This document shows, one piece after another, positions 10,439 to 18,426 of a stretch of DNA of 64,000 nucleotides. The stretch lies in contig NZ_CP061274.1 in assembly GCF_014775655.1 (NCBI RefSeq), positions 1,984,001-2,048,000 on the forward strand, given 5' to 3'. Both the position numbers and the translations under genes were made by a program. The DNA is from Clavibacter zhangzhiyongii (GTDB taxonomy: Bacteria; Actinomycetota; Actinomycetes; Actinomycetales; Microbacteriaceae). How positions within the stretch are numbered: position 1 is the first letter of the stretch; every line of letters begins with the position of its first letter. Under the pieces are notes generated by a model. It had not been told where the DNA came from. It was given only the letters and a program-made list of their open reading frames with translations, and did no database searches.

Positions 10439-11911
10439 TCAGGGTCGACCGGCCCCCGCGGGCGCATCGCCCGGACCATTCTCCCGTGCCCACCCGGCCA
10501 CGGCCGACTCGGCGGCCAGCAGCGCGTTCTCGACGACCTCCGTGACGGCCGGGTGCGGCCAGTACTGCGCCCGCGCGAGCCCGGTGACGCGGTGGCCGAG
10601 GCTCGCGGCGGTGAGCAGCGGCTGGATGAGCGCGGCCGAGTCGGACCCGATGATGTGAGCGCCGAGGATCGTGCCGCCGTCGCGGGGATCCACCACGAGC
10701 TTGCAGAAGGACGTCGTGTCCTCCAGGGCCCAGCCCCACGCCGTCGACGAGTAGGGCTGCTCGATCGTGACGACGGGACCGGCTTCGCGCGCCTCCGCCT
10801 CCGTGAGGCCGAACGACCCGATCTGCGGGCGCGAGAAGACCGCCTGCGGGACGGGCCCCGGCGCTCCGCCGACGAGGTCGTCGGGGTGCAGGAGGTTGTG
10901 CTGCACGATGCGGGCCTGGTGGTTCGCGACGTGCTTGAGCTGGTGGTCGGAGCTGATGTCGCCGAGCGCGAAGACGCCGGGCACGGGCTCGCCGCCCGCG
11001 AGCACGCGCTGCCGGTCGTCGACCACGATGCGGCCGTCCTCGTGCAGGTCGTAGCCGGCGTTCGCGACCGCCAGCGTGTCGGTGTTCGGGACGCGCCCGA
11101 GCGCGACGAGCACCGCCTGCGTCTCGAGGAGGTGGCCGGACGCGAGGCGCGAGCGCAGCACGTCGCCGTCGCGCTCGATCTCCTCCACCTCGCAGTCGGT
11201 GATGACGTCCCACTGCGTGCGCGCGAGCGTCGTGAAGCGCGTGGAGACGTCCCGGTCGAGGTTGCCGAGCAGGTGCCCGGAGCGGGCGACCTGGGTCACG
11301 TGCACGCCGAGGTGGCTGAAGACGTGCGCGAACTCGGCCGCCACGTACCCGCCGCCCACGATGAGGAGCGAGGCGGGGAGCTCGGCGATGCGCATGATCG
11401 AGTCGGAGTCGTGGATCGCGGGGTCCGGCGCGTAGACGGCCGGGAGCGGACGCGGGCGGGAGCCGGCCGCGAGGACGATCCGGTCGGCGGTGATCCGCTG
11501 CCCGCTCGCGGACACGAGCACGCCCGGCGACTCGAATCCCACGCTCTCGCGCAGCAGCGCGACGTTCTCCATGCCCGACTCGCGCCACTCGCGGCCGCCC
11601 TCGCTGATGGCGTCGATGCGGCCGAAGACGCGGGCGCTGATGGCGGGCCAGTCGACGGCGTCGACCGACGCGCGGATGCCGAGGGCCGCGCCGTCGCGGG
11701 TCTCCGCGGCGACGTCGGCCACGTGCACGAGCATCTTCGTGGGGATGCAGCCCGCGTTGAGGCACGTGCCGCCGAAGTGCTCGCCGTCGTCGACGAGGAG
11801 CACGCGCTGGTCGGCGAACCGCTCGTCGGCGATGGAGTTGCCGGATCCGGCCCCCACGATCACGAGGTCGTAGTGCTCGTCCTGCTGCGGGTCCTGCGGG
11901 GCGTCGGTCAT
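10439..11911 (-). CDS. mtr: mycothione reductase
   Basis: NADPH-dependent FAD disulfide reductase that recycles oxidised mycothiol, the actinobacterial thiol buffer. The 490-residue protein opens with YDLVIVGAGSGNS (dinucleotide fold plus the GSGNS string characteristic of mycothione reductases) and the redox pair C50/C55 in GGTCLNAGCIPTK. A second nucleotide fold (SLLIVGGGYVAAEFAH) and the C-terminal dimer-interface His (YWPHPAVTEVVENAL) complete the class I architecture. It places the organism among mycothiol producers. Its ATG overlaps the pyruvate carboxylase stop by four bases (ATGA), so the two are translationally coupled. Confidence 0.92.
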   Translation of the reverse strand: MTDAPQDPQQDEHYDLVIVGAGSGNSIADERFADQRVLLVDDGEHFGGTCLNAGCIPTKMLVHVADVAAETRDGAALGIRASVDAVDWPAISARVFGRIDAISEGGREWRESGMENVALLRESVGFESPGVLVSASGQRITADRIVLAAGSRPRPLPAVYAPDPAIHDSDSIMRIAELPASLLIVGGGYVAAEFAHVFSHLGVHVTQVARSGHLLGNLDRDVSTRFTTLARTQWDVITDCEVEEIERDGDVLRSRLASGHLLETQAVLVALGRVPNTDTLAVANAGYDLHEDGRIVVDDRQRVLAGGEPVPGVFALGDISSDHQLKHVANHQARIVQHNLLHPDDLVGGAPGPVPQAVFSRPQIGSFGLTEAEAREAGPVVTIEQPYSSTAWGWALEDTTSFCKLVVDPRDGGTILGAHIIGSDSAALIQPLLTAASLGHRVTGLARAQYWPHPAVTEVVENALLAAESAVAGWARENGPGDAPAGAGRP

Positions 11912-14900
11912 CTGGGTGCTCTCTCCTGCTGCTCGACGACGACGAGCAGGTCGCCCGCGTCGACCTGGTGCGTGGTCGGGACCGCGAGGCGCCCGATGCG
12001 CCCCGCGACGGGCGACGTGATGGCCGCCTCCATCTTCATCGCCTCGATCGACGCGACGGCCTGGCCGGCGGCGATGACCTGGCCCTCCTCGACCTTGAGC
12101 GTCACGACGCCGGAGAACGGGGCCGCGACGTGGCCGGGCCGCGACGCGTCGGCCTTCTCGGCGACGGCCGCGGTGACGGCGGTGCCGCGGTCGCGCACGA
12201 AGACGGGACGCAGCTGGCCGTTCATGACCGCCATGACCGTGCGCATGCCCGACTCGTCGGCGTCGCCCACCGCCTCGAGCCCGATGAACACCTCGACGCC
12301 GCGGCTGATCCGCACGACGTGCTCCTGCCCCTGGCGGAGCCCGTGGAGGTAGTCCTCGGTGTCGAGCACGGACAGGTCGCCGAACAGCTCGCGGATGGTC
12401 TCGAACTGCTCCGTGGGCTGCGGGAACAGCAGCCGGTTGAGGGTGCGGCGCCGCTCGACGCCCGGAACCTCGAGCGCCCGACGGTCCTCGTCGGACAGGG
12501 GCGTGACGCCGATGCGCACGTCGCGACCCTGCAGCACGCGCGTGCGGAACGGCTCGGGCCAGCCGCCGGGCAGGTCGCCGAGCTCGCCGGCCATGAAGCC
12601 GACGACGGAGTCGGGGATGTCGTGGTCCTGCGGGTTCTCGGCGAAGTCCCGCGGGTCGACGCGCGCGGCCGCGAGCTGGAGGGCGAGGTCGCCGACCACC
12701 TTCGACGACGGCGTGACCTTGGGGATGCGGCCGAGGATCCGGTCGGCGGCGGCGTACATGTCCTCGATGAGCTCGAAGTGGTCGGCGAGGCCGAGCGCGA
12801 TGGCCTGCTGGCGGAGGTTCGACAGCTGGCCGCCCGGGATCTCGTGCCGGTACACGCGCCCGGTGGGACCGGTCAGCCCGGACTCGAAGGGGCGGTAGAG
12901 CCGGCGCACCGCCTCCCAGTAGGGCTCGAGGTCGCTGACCGCGTCGAGGGAGAGGCCCGTGTCCCGCTCGGTGTGCGCGAGGGCCGCGACCAGCGCGGAC
13001 GCGGACGGCTGGCTCGTGGTGCCCGACATGGGCGCGCTCGCGACGTCGACCGCGTCGGCGCCGGCGCGGCTGGCGGCGAGCAGCGTGGCGAGCTGACCGC
13101 CCGCGGTGTCGTGCGTGTGGACGTGCACCGGGAGGTCGAACTCACGACGCAGCGCCGTGACGAGGCGCTCGGCCGCGGCGGGGCGCAGGAGCCCGGCCAT
13201 GTCCTTGATCGCGAGGATGTGCGCCCCGGCGGCGACGCTCCGCTCCGCGAGCCCGAGGTAGTAGTCCAGCGTGTAGAGGTCCTCGGCCGGGTCGAGCAGG
13301 TTGCCCGTGTAGCAGAGCGCGACCTCGGCGACCGTGCTGCCCGTGGCGAGCACGGCGTCGATGGCCGGCCGCATCCGCTCCACGTCGTTGAGCGCGTCGA
13401 AGATGCGGAAGACGTCGACGCCCGTGGCGGCCGCCTCGTGGACGAACGCGTCGGTGACCTCGGCGGGGTACGGCGTGTAGCCGACCGTGTTGGCCCCGCG
13501 CAGCAGCATCTGGATGGCGATGTTCGGCAGCGCCTCGCGCAGCGACGCGAGCCGCTCCCACGGGTCCTCGCCGAGGAAGCGGAGCGCGACGTCGTAGGTC
13601 GCGCCGCCCCACGCCTCGACCGACAGCAGCTCCGGCGTCGTGCGCGCGACGTGCGGCGCGACCGCCACGAGGTCGCGGGTGCGCACGCGCGTCGCGAGCA
13701 GCGACTGGTGCGCGTCGCGGAACGTGGTCTCGGTGACGGCGAGTGCGGTCTGCGCGCGCAGGGCCTCGGCGAAGCCGCGCGGGCCGAGCTCGAGCAGGCG
13801 CTGGCGGGATCCCGCGGGCACCGGCGCCTGGAGGTCCACGGCGGGCAGCTTGTCGGCCGGGCGGACGTCGGCGGTGCGGGGCCCGTTCGGCTGGTTGACC
13901 GTGACGTCGGCCAGCCAGTTGAGGATCTTCGTCCCGCGGTCCTTGGAGACGTTGCTGCGGACGAGGCCCGGACGCTCGTCGATGAAGGCCGTGCTGATGT
14001 CGCCGGCCTGGAACGCCGGGTCGTCGAGCACGGCCTGGAGGAACGGGATGTTCGTGGAGACGCCGCGGATCCGGAACTCCGCGAGGGCGCGCTTCGCCCG
14101 TGTGACGGCCGCCGGGAAGTCGCGGCCGCGGCACGTGAGCTTCGCGAGCATCGAGTCGAAGTGCGGGCTGATCTGGGCGCCGGTCGCGACGGTGCCGCCG
14201 TCGATGCGGATCCCGCCGCCGCCGGGCGAGCGGTACGTCGTGATCTTCCCGGTGTCCGGCCGGAAGCCCTGCGCCGGGTCCTCCGTCGTGATGCGGCACT
14301 GCAGCGCCGCACCCCGCAGCACGATGTCGTCCTGGTGCAGGCCCAGCTCGCCGAGGGTCTCCCCCGCCGCGATGCGCATCTGCGACTGCACGAGGTCGAC
14401 GTCCGTGACCTCCTCGGTGACCGTGTGCTCCACCTGGATGCGCGGGTTCATCTCGATGAAGACGTGCTGTCCCGCGCGCGGCCCCTCGGTGTCGAGCAGG
14501 AACTCGACGGTGCCGGCGTTCACGTACCCGATGCTCCGGGCGAACGCGACGGCGTGCGCGTGCATGGAGTCGCGGATCGCCGGATCGAGGCCCGGCGCCG
14601 GCGCGATCTCCACGACCTTCTGGTGGCGCCGCTGCACCGAGCAGTCGCGCTCGAAGAGGTGCACGGTCTCGCCTGTCGCGTCCGCGAGGATCTGCACCTC
14701 GATGTGCCGGGGCCGGAGCACCGCCTGCTCGAGGAACATGGTCGCGTCGCCGAACGCGCTGTCGGCCTCGCGCATCGCGGCGCGCAGCGCGTCCTCGAGG
14801 TCCTCGGGGCGCTCGACCCGGCGCATGCCGCGCCCGCCGCCGCCCGCGACGGCCTTGGCGAAGACGGGGAAGCCGATGCCCTCGGCCTGCGCCAGGAGCA

Positions 14901-15327
14901 GGTCGACGTCCGTCGACGGGGGCGTGGAGGCGAGCACGGGGACGCCCGCCGCGGTCGCGTGCTCCTTGGCCGTGACCTTGTTGCCGGCCATCTCGAGCAC
15001 GTCGGCGCCGGGTCCGATGAAGGCGATGCCGGCGGCCGTCGCGGCGCGCGCGAGGCCGGGGTTCTCCGAGAGGAAGCCGTACCCCGGGTAGATGGCGTCC
15101 GCGCCCGACTCCTTCGCCACGCGGATGATCTCGTCGACGTCGAGGTAGGCGCGCACCGGGTGGCCCTGCTCGCCGATGAGGTAGGCCTCGTCGGCCTTCA
15201 GCCGGTGCATGGATCCGCGGTCCTCGTAAGGGTAGACCGCGACGGTGCGGGCGCCCAGCTCCACGGCGGCACGGAAGGCGCGGATCGCGATCTCCCCGCG
15301 ATTGGCGACCAGGATCTTCGTGAACAT
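11908..15327 (-). CDS. pyc: pyruvate carboxylase
   Basis: Biotin enzyme that makes oxaloacetate from pyruvate and bicarbonate (anaplerosis). At 1139 residues it is a full single-chain enzyme. Biotin carboxylase comes first (about 1-455; FTKILVANRGEIAIR, ATP loop GGGGRGMR, HIEVQILAD). The carboxyltransferase barrel follows (about 530-830; TTFRDAHQSLLATRVRT and the AIKDMAGLL metal-site lysine region). A biotinyl domain with the AMKME lysine is near the C-terminus. The frame is open upstream to 15732, but MFTKILVANRGE at 15327 is the family start. Its last codon overlaps mtr. A ParA-like gene diverges 79 bases away. Confidence 0.97.
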   Translation of the reverse strand: MFTKILVANRGEIAIRAFRAAVELGARTVAVYPYEDRGSMHRLKADEAYLIGEQGHPVRAYLDVDEIIRVAKESGADAIYPGYGFLSENPGLARAATAAGIAFIGPGADVLEMAGNKVTAKEHATAAGVPVLASTPPSTDVDLLLAQAEGIGFPVFAKAVAGGGGRGMRRVERPEDLEDALRAAMREADSAFGDATMFLEQAVLRPRHIEVQILADATGETVHLFERDCSVQRRHQKVVEIAPAPGLDPAIRDSMHAHAVAFARSIGYVNAGTVEFLLDTEGPRAGQHVFIEMNPRIQVEHTVTEEVTDVDLVQSQMRIAAGETLGELGLHQDDIVLRGAALQCRITTEDPAQGFRPDTGKITTYRSPGGGGIRIDGGTVATGAQISPHFDSMLAKLTCRGRDFPAAVTRAKRALAEFRIRGVSTNIPFLQAVLDDPAFQAGDISTAFIDERPGLVRSNVSKDRGTKILNWLADVTVNQPNGPRTADVRPADKLPAVDLQAPVPAGSRQRLLELGPRGFAEALRAQTALAVTETTFRDAHQSLLATRVRTRDLVAVAPHVARTTPELLSVEAWGGATYDVALRFLGEDPWERLASLREALPNIAIQMLLRGANTVGYTPYPAEVTDAFVHEAAATGVDVFRIFDALNDVERMRPAIDAVLATGSTVAEVALCYTGNLLDPAEDLYTLDYYLGLAERSVAAGAHILAIKDMAGLLRPAAAERLVTALRREFDLPVHVHTHDTAGGQLATLLAASRAGADAVDVASAPMSGTTSQPSASALVAALAHTERDTGLSLDAVSDLEPYWEAVRRLYRPFESGLTGPTGRVYRHEIPGGQLSNLRQQAIALGLADHFELIEDMYAAADRILGRIPKVTPSSKVVGDLALQLAAARVDPRDFAENPQDHDIPDSVVGFMAGELGDLPGGWPEPFRTRVLQGRDVRIGVTPLSDEDRRALEVPGVERRRTLNRLLFPQPTEQFETIRELFGDLSVLDTEDYLHGLRQGQEHVVRISRGVEVFIGLEAVGDADESGMRTVMAVMNGQLRPVFVRDRGTAVTAAVAEKADASRPGHVAAPFSGVVTLKVEEGQVIAAGQAVASIEAMKMEAAITSPVAGRIGRLAVPTTHQVDAGDLLVVVEQQERAPR

Positions 15328-15393
15328 GGCGGGGCCTCTCGTCGATGGGGCGTCGGGACCCGGCGCGTTTAGGTCTTCCCCGAGTATCGACGC

Positions 15394-15399
15394 TAGCCT
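15394..15399 (+). promoter_or_regulatory. -10 hexamer TAGCCT for a leaderless parA-like transcript
   Basis: TAGCCT is followed by seven bases and then the GTG start at 15407. The intervening GTCCCCC contains no ribosome-binding site. This supports both the start-codon choice and leaderless translation. Confidence 0.5.
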
Positions 15400-15406
15400 G
15401 TCCCCC

Positions 15407-16219
15407 GTGCATGTACTGAGCGTCAGCTCCCTCAAGGGGGGCGTGGGCAAGACCACAGTGACCCTGGGACTGGCGTCCGCCGCCTTCTCCCGCGGCTTGA
15501 GGACCCTCGTGGTCGATCTCGATCCGCAGGCCGACGTGTCCACGGGCATGGACATCCAGGTCGCCGGCCACCTCAACGTCGCCGACGTGCTCGCCTCCCC
15601 GAAGGAGAAGATCGTCCGCGCGGCGATCGCGCCGAGCGGCTGGACCAAGGGGCGCACCGGCACCATCGACGTCATGATCGGCAGCCCGTCCGCCATCAAC
15701 TTCGACGGCCCGCACCCCAGCATCCGCGACATCTGGAAGCTCGAGGAGGCCCTCGCGAACGTCGAGGCCGACTACGACCTCGTCCTCATCGACTGCGCGC
15801 CCTCCCTCAACGCGCTCACGCGCACCGCGTGGGCGGCGAGCGACCGGGTCACCGTCGTCACCGAGCCCGGCCTCTTCTCCGTCGCCGCCGCCGACCGCGC
15901 GCTGCGCGCCATCGAGGAGATCCGCCGCGGCCTCTCCCCCCGCCTGCAGCCCCTCGGCATCATCGTCAACCGCGCCCGCGTGCAGTCGCTCGAGCACCAG
16001 TTCCGCATCAAGGAGCTCCGCGACATGTTCGGCCCGCTCGTGCTGAGCCCGCAGCTGCCCGAGCGCACGTCGCTCCAGCAGGCGCAGGGCGCCGCCAAGC
16101 CGTTGCACGTGTGGCCCGGCGAGAGCGCGCAGGAGATGGCGCGCAACTTCGACCAGCTGCTCGAGCGCATCATGCGCACGGCGAAGATCGGCGACTACGC
16201 GGAGAACGCCGCGCGCTGA
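15407..16219 (+). CDS. ParA/MinD-type P-loop ATPase (orphan)
   Basis: A 270-residue ATPase with the deviant Walker A KGGVGKTT starting at residue 10, switch I region DLDPQADVS and Walker B YDLVLIDCAPSL. These features define the ParA/Soj family, which positions chromosomes, plasmids or large complexes on the nucleoid. No ParB partner or parS-like repeat is visible nearby, and no N-terminal DNA-binding domain is present, so this is an orphan copy rather than the primary partition gene. The chosen GTG gives VHVLSVSSLKGGVGKT; an upstream extension in the same frame is antisense to pyc. It is monocistronic and divergent from pyc. Confidence 0.85.
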   Translation: MHVLSVSSLKGGVGKTTVTLGLASAAFSRGLRTLVVDLDPQADVSTGMDIQVAGHLNVADVLASPKEKIVRAAIAPSGWTKGRTGTIDVMIGSPSAINFDGPHPSIRDIWKLEEALANVEADYDLVLIDCAPSLNALTRTAWAASDRVTVVTEPGLFSVAAADRALRAIEEIRRGLSPRLQPLGIIVNRARVQSLEHQFRIKELRDMFGPLVLSPQLPERTSLQQAQGAAKPLHVWPGESAQEMARNFDQLLERIMRTAKIGDYAENAAR

Positions 16220-16346
16220 TCGGGCTGCTCCGCCGACCTGACGCCACTCCTCCTCGAGGGGCGGCGTCCGTCGTCGCGGGCATACGCGTGCAGGGCGAGC
16301 CGGTACCGGGATGCCGGACGCCAGGCGGACGGAAGGGCGCTCGGGC

Positions 16347-16889
16347 CTAGGAGGCCTTGACGGCGCGACGGGCGGCGAGCTCGTCCGTGGGGTCGACCGT
16401 CTGGGTGTCGATCTCGACCAGGGAGTGCTCGACCTCGCGGAGGACCTTGCCGACGGCGATGCCGAAGACGCCCTGACCGCGGCTCACGAGGTCGATGACC
16501 TCGTCGTTGCTGGTGCAGAGGTAGACGCTGGCGCCATCGCTCATGAGGGTGGTCTGCGCGAGGTCGACGACCCCGGACTCGCGGAGCTGGTTCACGGCGG
16601 TGCGGATCTGCTGGAGGGAGATGCCGGTGTCGAGAAGGCGCTTGACGAGCTTCAGCACGAGGATGTCGCGGAAGCCGTAGAGGCGCTGGGTGCCGGAGCC
16701 GGAGGCCCCGCGGACGGTGGGCTCGACGAGGCCGGTGCGGGCCCAGTAGTCGAGCTGGCGGTAGGTGATCCCGGCGGCGCGGGCGGCGACGGCACCGCGG
16801 TAGCCGGCGCTGGCGTCCATCTCGGGGAGCCCGTCGGTGAACAGCAGACCGAGGTCGTAGCGCCCGGAGTCCGGGGTGGAGTCGCTCAT
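16347..16889 (-). CDS. MerR-family regulator (Rv1830-like)
   Basis: A 180-residue regulator with a MerR-type winged helix (about 35-110; GITYRQLDYWARTGLVEP, then YGFRDILVLKLVKRLLDTGISLQQIR). The C-terminal part has no metal-binding cysteines, only one Cys in VYLCTSNDEV. Together with FtsR and GarA to the right it reproduces the M. tuberculosis Rv1827-Rv1828-Rv1830 set, but the bifunctional nuclease gene that sits between them there (Rv1829) is absent here. The effector is unknown. ATG 16889 is preferred; an ATG 15 bases upstream (16904) is an alternative. Confidence 0.85.
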   Translation of the reverse strand: MSDSTPDSGRYDLGLLFTDGLPEMDASAGYRGAVAARAAGITYRQLDYWARTGLVEPTVRGASGSGTQRLYGFRDILVLKLVKRLLDTGISLQQIRTAVNQLRESGVVDLAQTTLMSDGASVYLCTSNDEVIDLVSRGQGVFGIAVGKVLREVEHSLVEIDTQTVDPTDELAARRAVKAS

Positions 16890-17154
16890 CGTTCTGCCTT
16901 CCACCCCACAGCGCTCGCCCCGGTGGGGGTCGTGCGCTGCTCGGGTCGGTTCGTCGGGATCGTGTTCTCACGGTAGCGGGGCCCGCGGGCCCGATCAACG
17001 ACATCCGGCGGAAGCCCCCGGCGTGTCGTCCCGGCCCTCCGCGGCGCCCCCGTCGGGGGTGCGCATCGACCGCTCCCGCTCGGACCGGCTGGCATGCGGA
17101 CGGCCCCGGGCGGACACGTCAGTCTACGGGCCGGGCGTCGCCGCGCGAGCCCGG
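16890..17154. other. intergenic region between the two MerR genes, with 14-bp palindrome
   Basis: No gene is seen in these 265 bases. A perfect palindrome GGGCCCGCGGGCCC lies at 16979-16992, and the reverse strand carries a possible -10 (TACCGT) just downstream of it toward the Rv1830-like gene. The palindrome could be an operator for one of the MerR proteins or part of a terminator for the upstream garA-ftsR transcript. Confidence 0.35.
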
Positions 17155-17856
17155 TCAGGACGACAGGCGGCCGAGCGCCGAGCGGATGAGGCTCCCCCGC
17201 ACGACCTCGAGCTGCGTCGCGATCTCCCGCGCGAGCTCGGCGGCGTGGGCACGGCTCGACGCGTCGCGGCGCCGGGAGACGGGCACGAGGGCCGACTCGA
17301 TGAGGCTCAGCTCGCGCTCCGCGGCCTGACGGAAGCCGCGGAGGTGCCGCGGCTCGATGCCCGTGCGCTGCAGCTCGACGAGCGCGCGCATCACCTGCAC
17401 GGCGTCCTCGCCGTAGACCTCGGCGGGCATGAGCACGCCCGCGGTGATGGCGTCGCCCAGCAGCGGCGCGGTGGCGCCCGACTCGCGCACGAGCTCGGCG
17501 CGGCTGTACCGGCGCTCCTGGTCGAGCATGGAGGTGGGGGGCGTGGTCGCGCCGCCGGGGAGCGCGGGCGAGAGGCCGGCGTCGAGGTCGCGCAGGTAGG
17601 AGCGGATGACCTTGAGCGGGAGGTAGTGGTCCCGCTGCATGCCGAGGACGGTGCGGAGGCGCTCGACGTCGGACGGGCTGAACTTGCGGTAGCCGGACTC
17701 GGTGCGCGAGGGCTGCACGAGACCCTGCTCCTCGAGGAAGCGGAGCTTGCTGTTGGTGAGGTCGGGGAACTCCGGGGTGAGGCGCGCCAGCACCTGCCCG
17801 ATGCTGAGGAGACCGGGGGTGCGGGCTGGCGTCGACCGGGCGGCGGACGCCGGCAC
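17155..17856 (-). CDS. ftsR: MerR-type cell-division regulator FtsR
   Basis: A 233-residue MerR protein. The N-terminal domain (about 14-85) contains SIGQVLARLTPEFPDLTNSK, LRFLEEQGLVQPSRTESGYR and QRDHYLPLKVIRSYLRDLD, a near-diagnostic FtsR/Rv1828 pattern. In Corynebacterium glutamicum FtsR activates ftsZ (established for the family). The C-terminal half carries a second helical domain (about 120-185, RRYSRAELVRESGA through QVMRALVELQRTGI). It starts at GTG 17856, whose G is shared with the TAG stop of the FHA gene (TAGTG), so it is translationally coupled to GarA. Confidence 0.88.
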   Translation of the reverse strand: MPASAARSTPARTPGLLSIGQVLARLTPEFPDLTNSKLRFLEEQGLVQPSRTESGYRKFSPSDVERLRTVLGMQRDHYLPLKVIRSYLRDLDAGLSPALPGGATTPPTSMLDQERRYSRAELVRESGATAPLLGDAITAGVLMPAEVYGEDAVQVMRALVELQRTGIEPRHLRGFRQAAERELSLIESALVPVSRRRDASSRAHAAELAREIATQLEVVRGSLIRSALGRLSS

Positions 17857-18338
17857 TACTCGATCGTCCGGCCGACGAGGTCGGTGCGCGAGGCGTAGAA
17901 GGTGAGGCGGAACTTGCCCACCTGGACCTCGGCGCCGTCCTGGAGGAGGGCCGTGTCGATGCGGACGCCGTCGAAGTACGTGCCGTTGAGCGAGCCGAGG
18001 TCCTTCACCTGGAACGACGTGCCCTGGCGGACGAACTCCGCGTGACGGCGCGACACGGTGACGTCGTCGAGGAAGATGTCGGCGTCGGGGTGGCGCCCCG
18101 CGACCGTGACGTCGGCGTCGAGGAGGAAGCGGGCGCCCTGGTTCGGACCGCGGCGGACGACGAGCAGGGCGGATCCGGACGGGAGCGCCGTGACGGCCTC
18201 CTTCTCGTCGGCCGAGACCGCGCCGTCGAGGCCCGCGAGGGCCGCTCCCAGCTCATCGCGGAAGGTCGCCGTGGTGTCCGTGCTCGTGTACTGCTCGGGC
18301 AGGCGCGTGGCGCCGTGACCCTCTTCGCGTCCATCCAT
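17856..18338 (-). CDS. garA: FHA-domain metabolic regulator GarA/OdhI
   Basis: A 160-residue cytosolic protein. The N-terminal tail (about 16-30, TSTDTTATFRDELG) resembles the kinase-targeted TT motif of GarA and OdhI. The C-terminal FHA domain (about 75-145) shows the phosphothreonine-binding signature GRHPDADIFLDDVTVSRRHAEF and GSLNGTYFDGVRID. In relatives the unphosphorylated form inhibits 2-oxoglutarate dehydrogenase and acts on glutamate metabolism, and phosphorylation by PknG/PknB/PknL-type kinases relieves this. ATG 18338 is preceded by a strong AGGAGGT (18351-18345, six-base spacing), which decides the start over the longer open frame to 18392. It leads the garA-ftsR operon. Confidence 0.9.
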   Translation of the reverse strand: MDGREEGHGATRLPEQYTSTDTTATFRDELGAALAGLDGAVSADEKEAVTALPSGSALLVVRRGPNQGARFLLDADVTVAGRHPDADIFLDDVTVSRRHAEFVRQGTSFQVKDLGSLNGTYFDGVRIDTALLQDGAEVQVGKFRLTFYASRTDLVGRTIE

Positions 18339-18344
18339 GGTCGT

Positions 18345-18351
18345 ACCTCCT
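18345..18351 (-). promoter_or_regulatory. strong Shine-Dalgarno AGGAGGT for garA
   Basis: A full anti-16S match is placed six bases before the GarA ATG. It is the strongest ribosome site I noted in the window and stands out where many genes appear leaderless. Confidence 0.8.
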
Positions 18352-18426
18352 GTGACCTGACAGCGTAACGGATCGGACACGGCCGGGACCACGCCGGGAT
18401 CGGCCCGGGCGTGGCCTCGACGCCGC

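Noticed and set aside
11968-15372. A plus-strand open frame of over 1100 codons opposite pyruvate carboxylase
   Set aside because: Exactly antisense to a complete pyruvate carboxylase with all domains; its composition (Asp/Arg/Leu/Val-rich, no motifs) is that of an antisense shadow.
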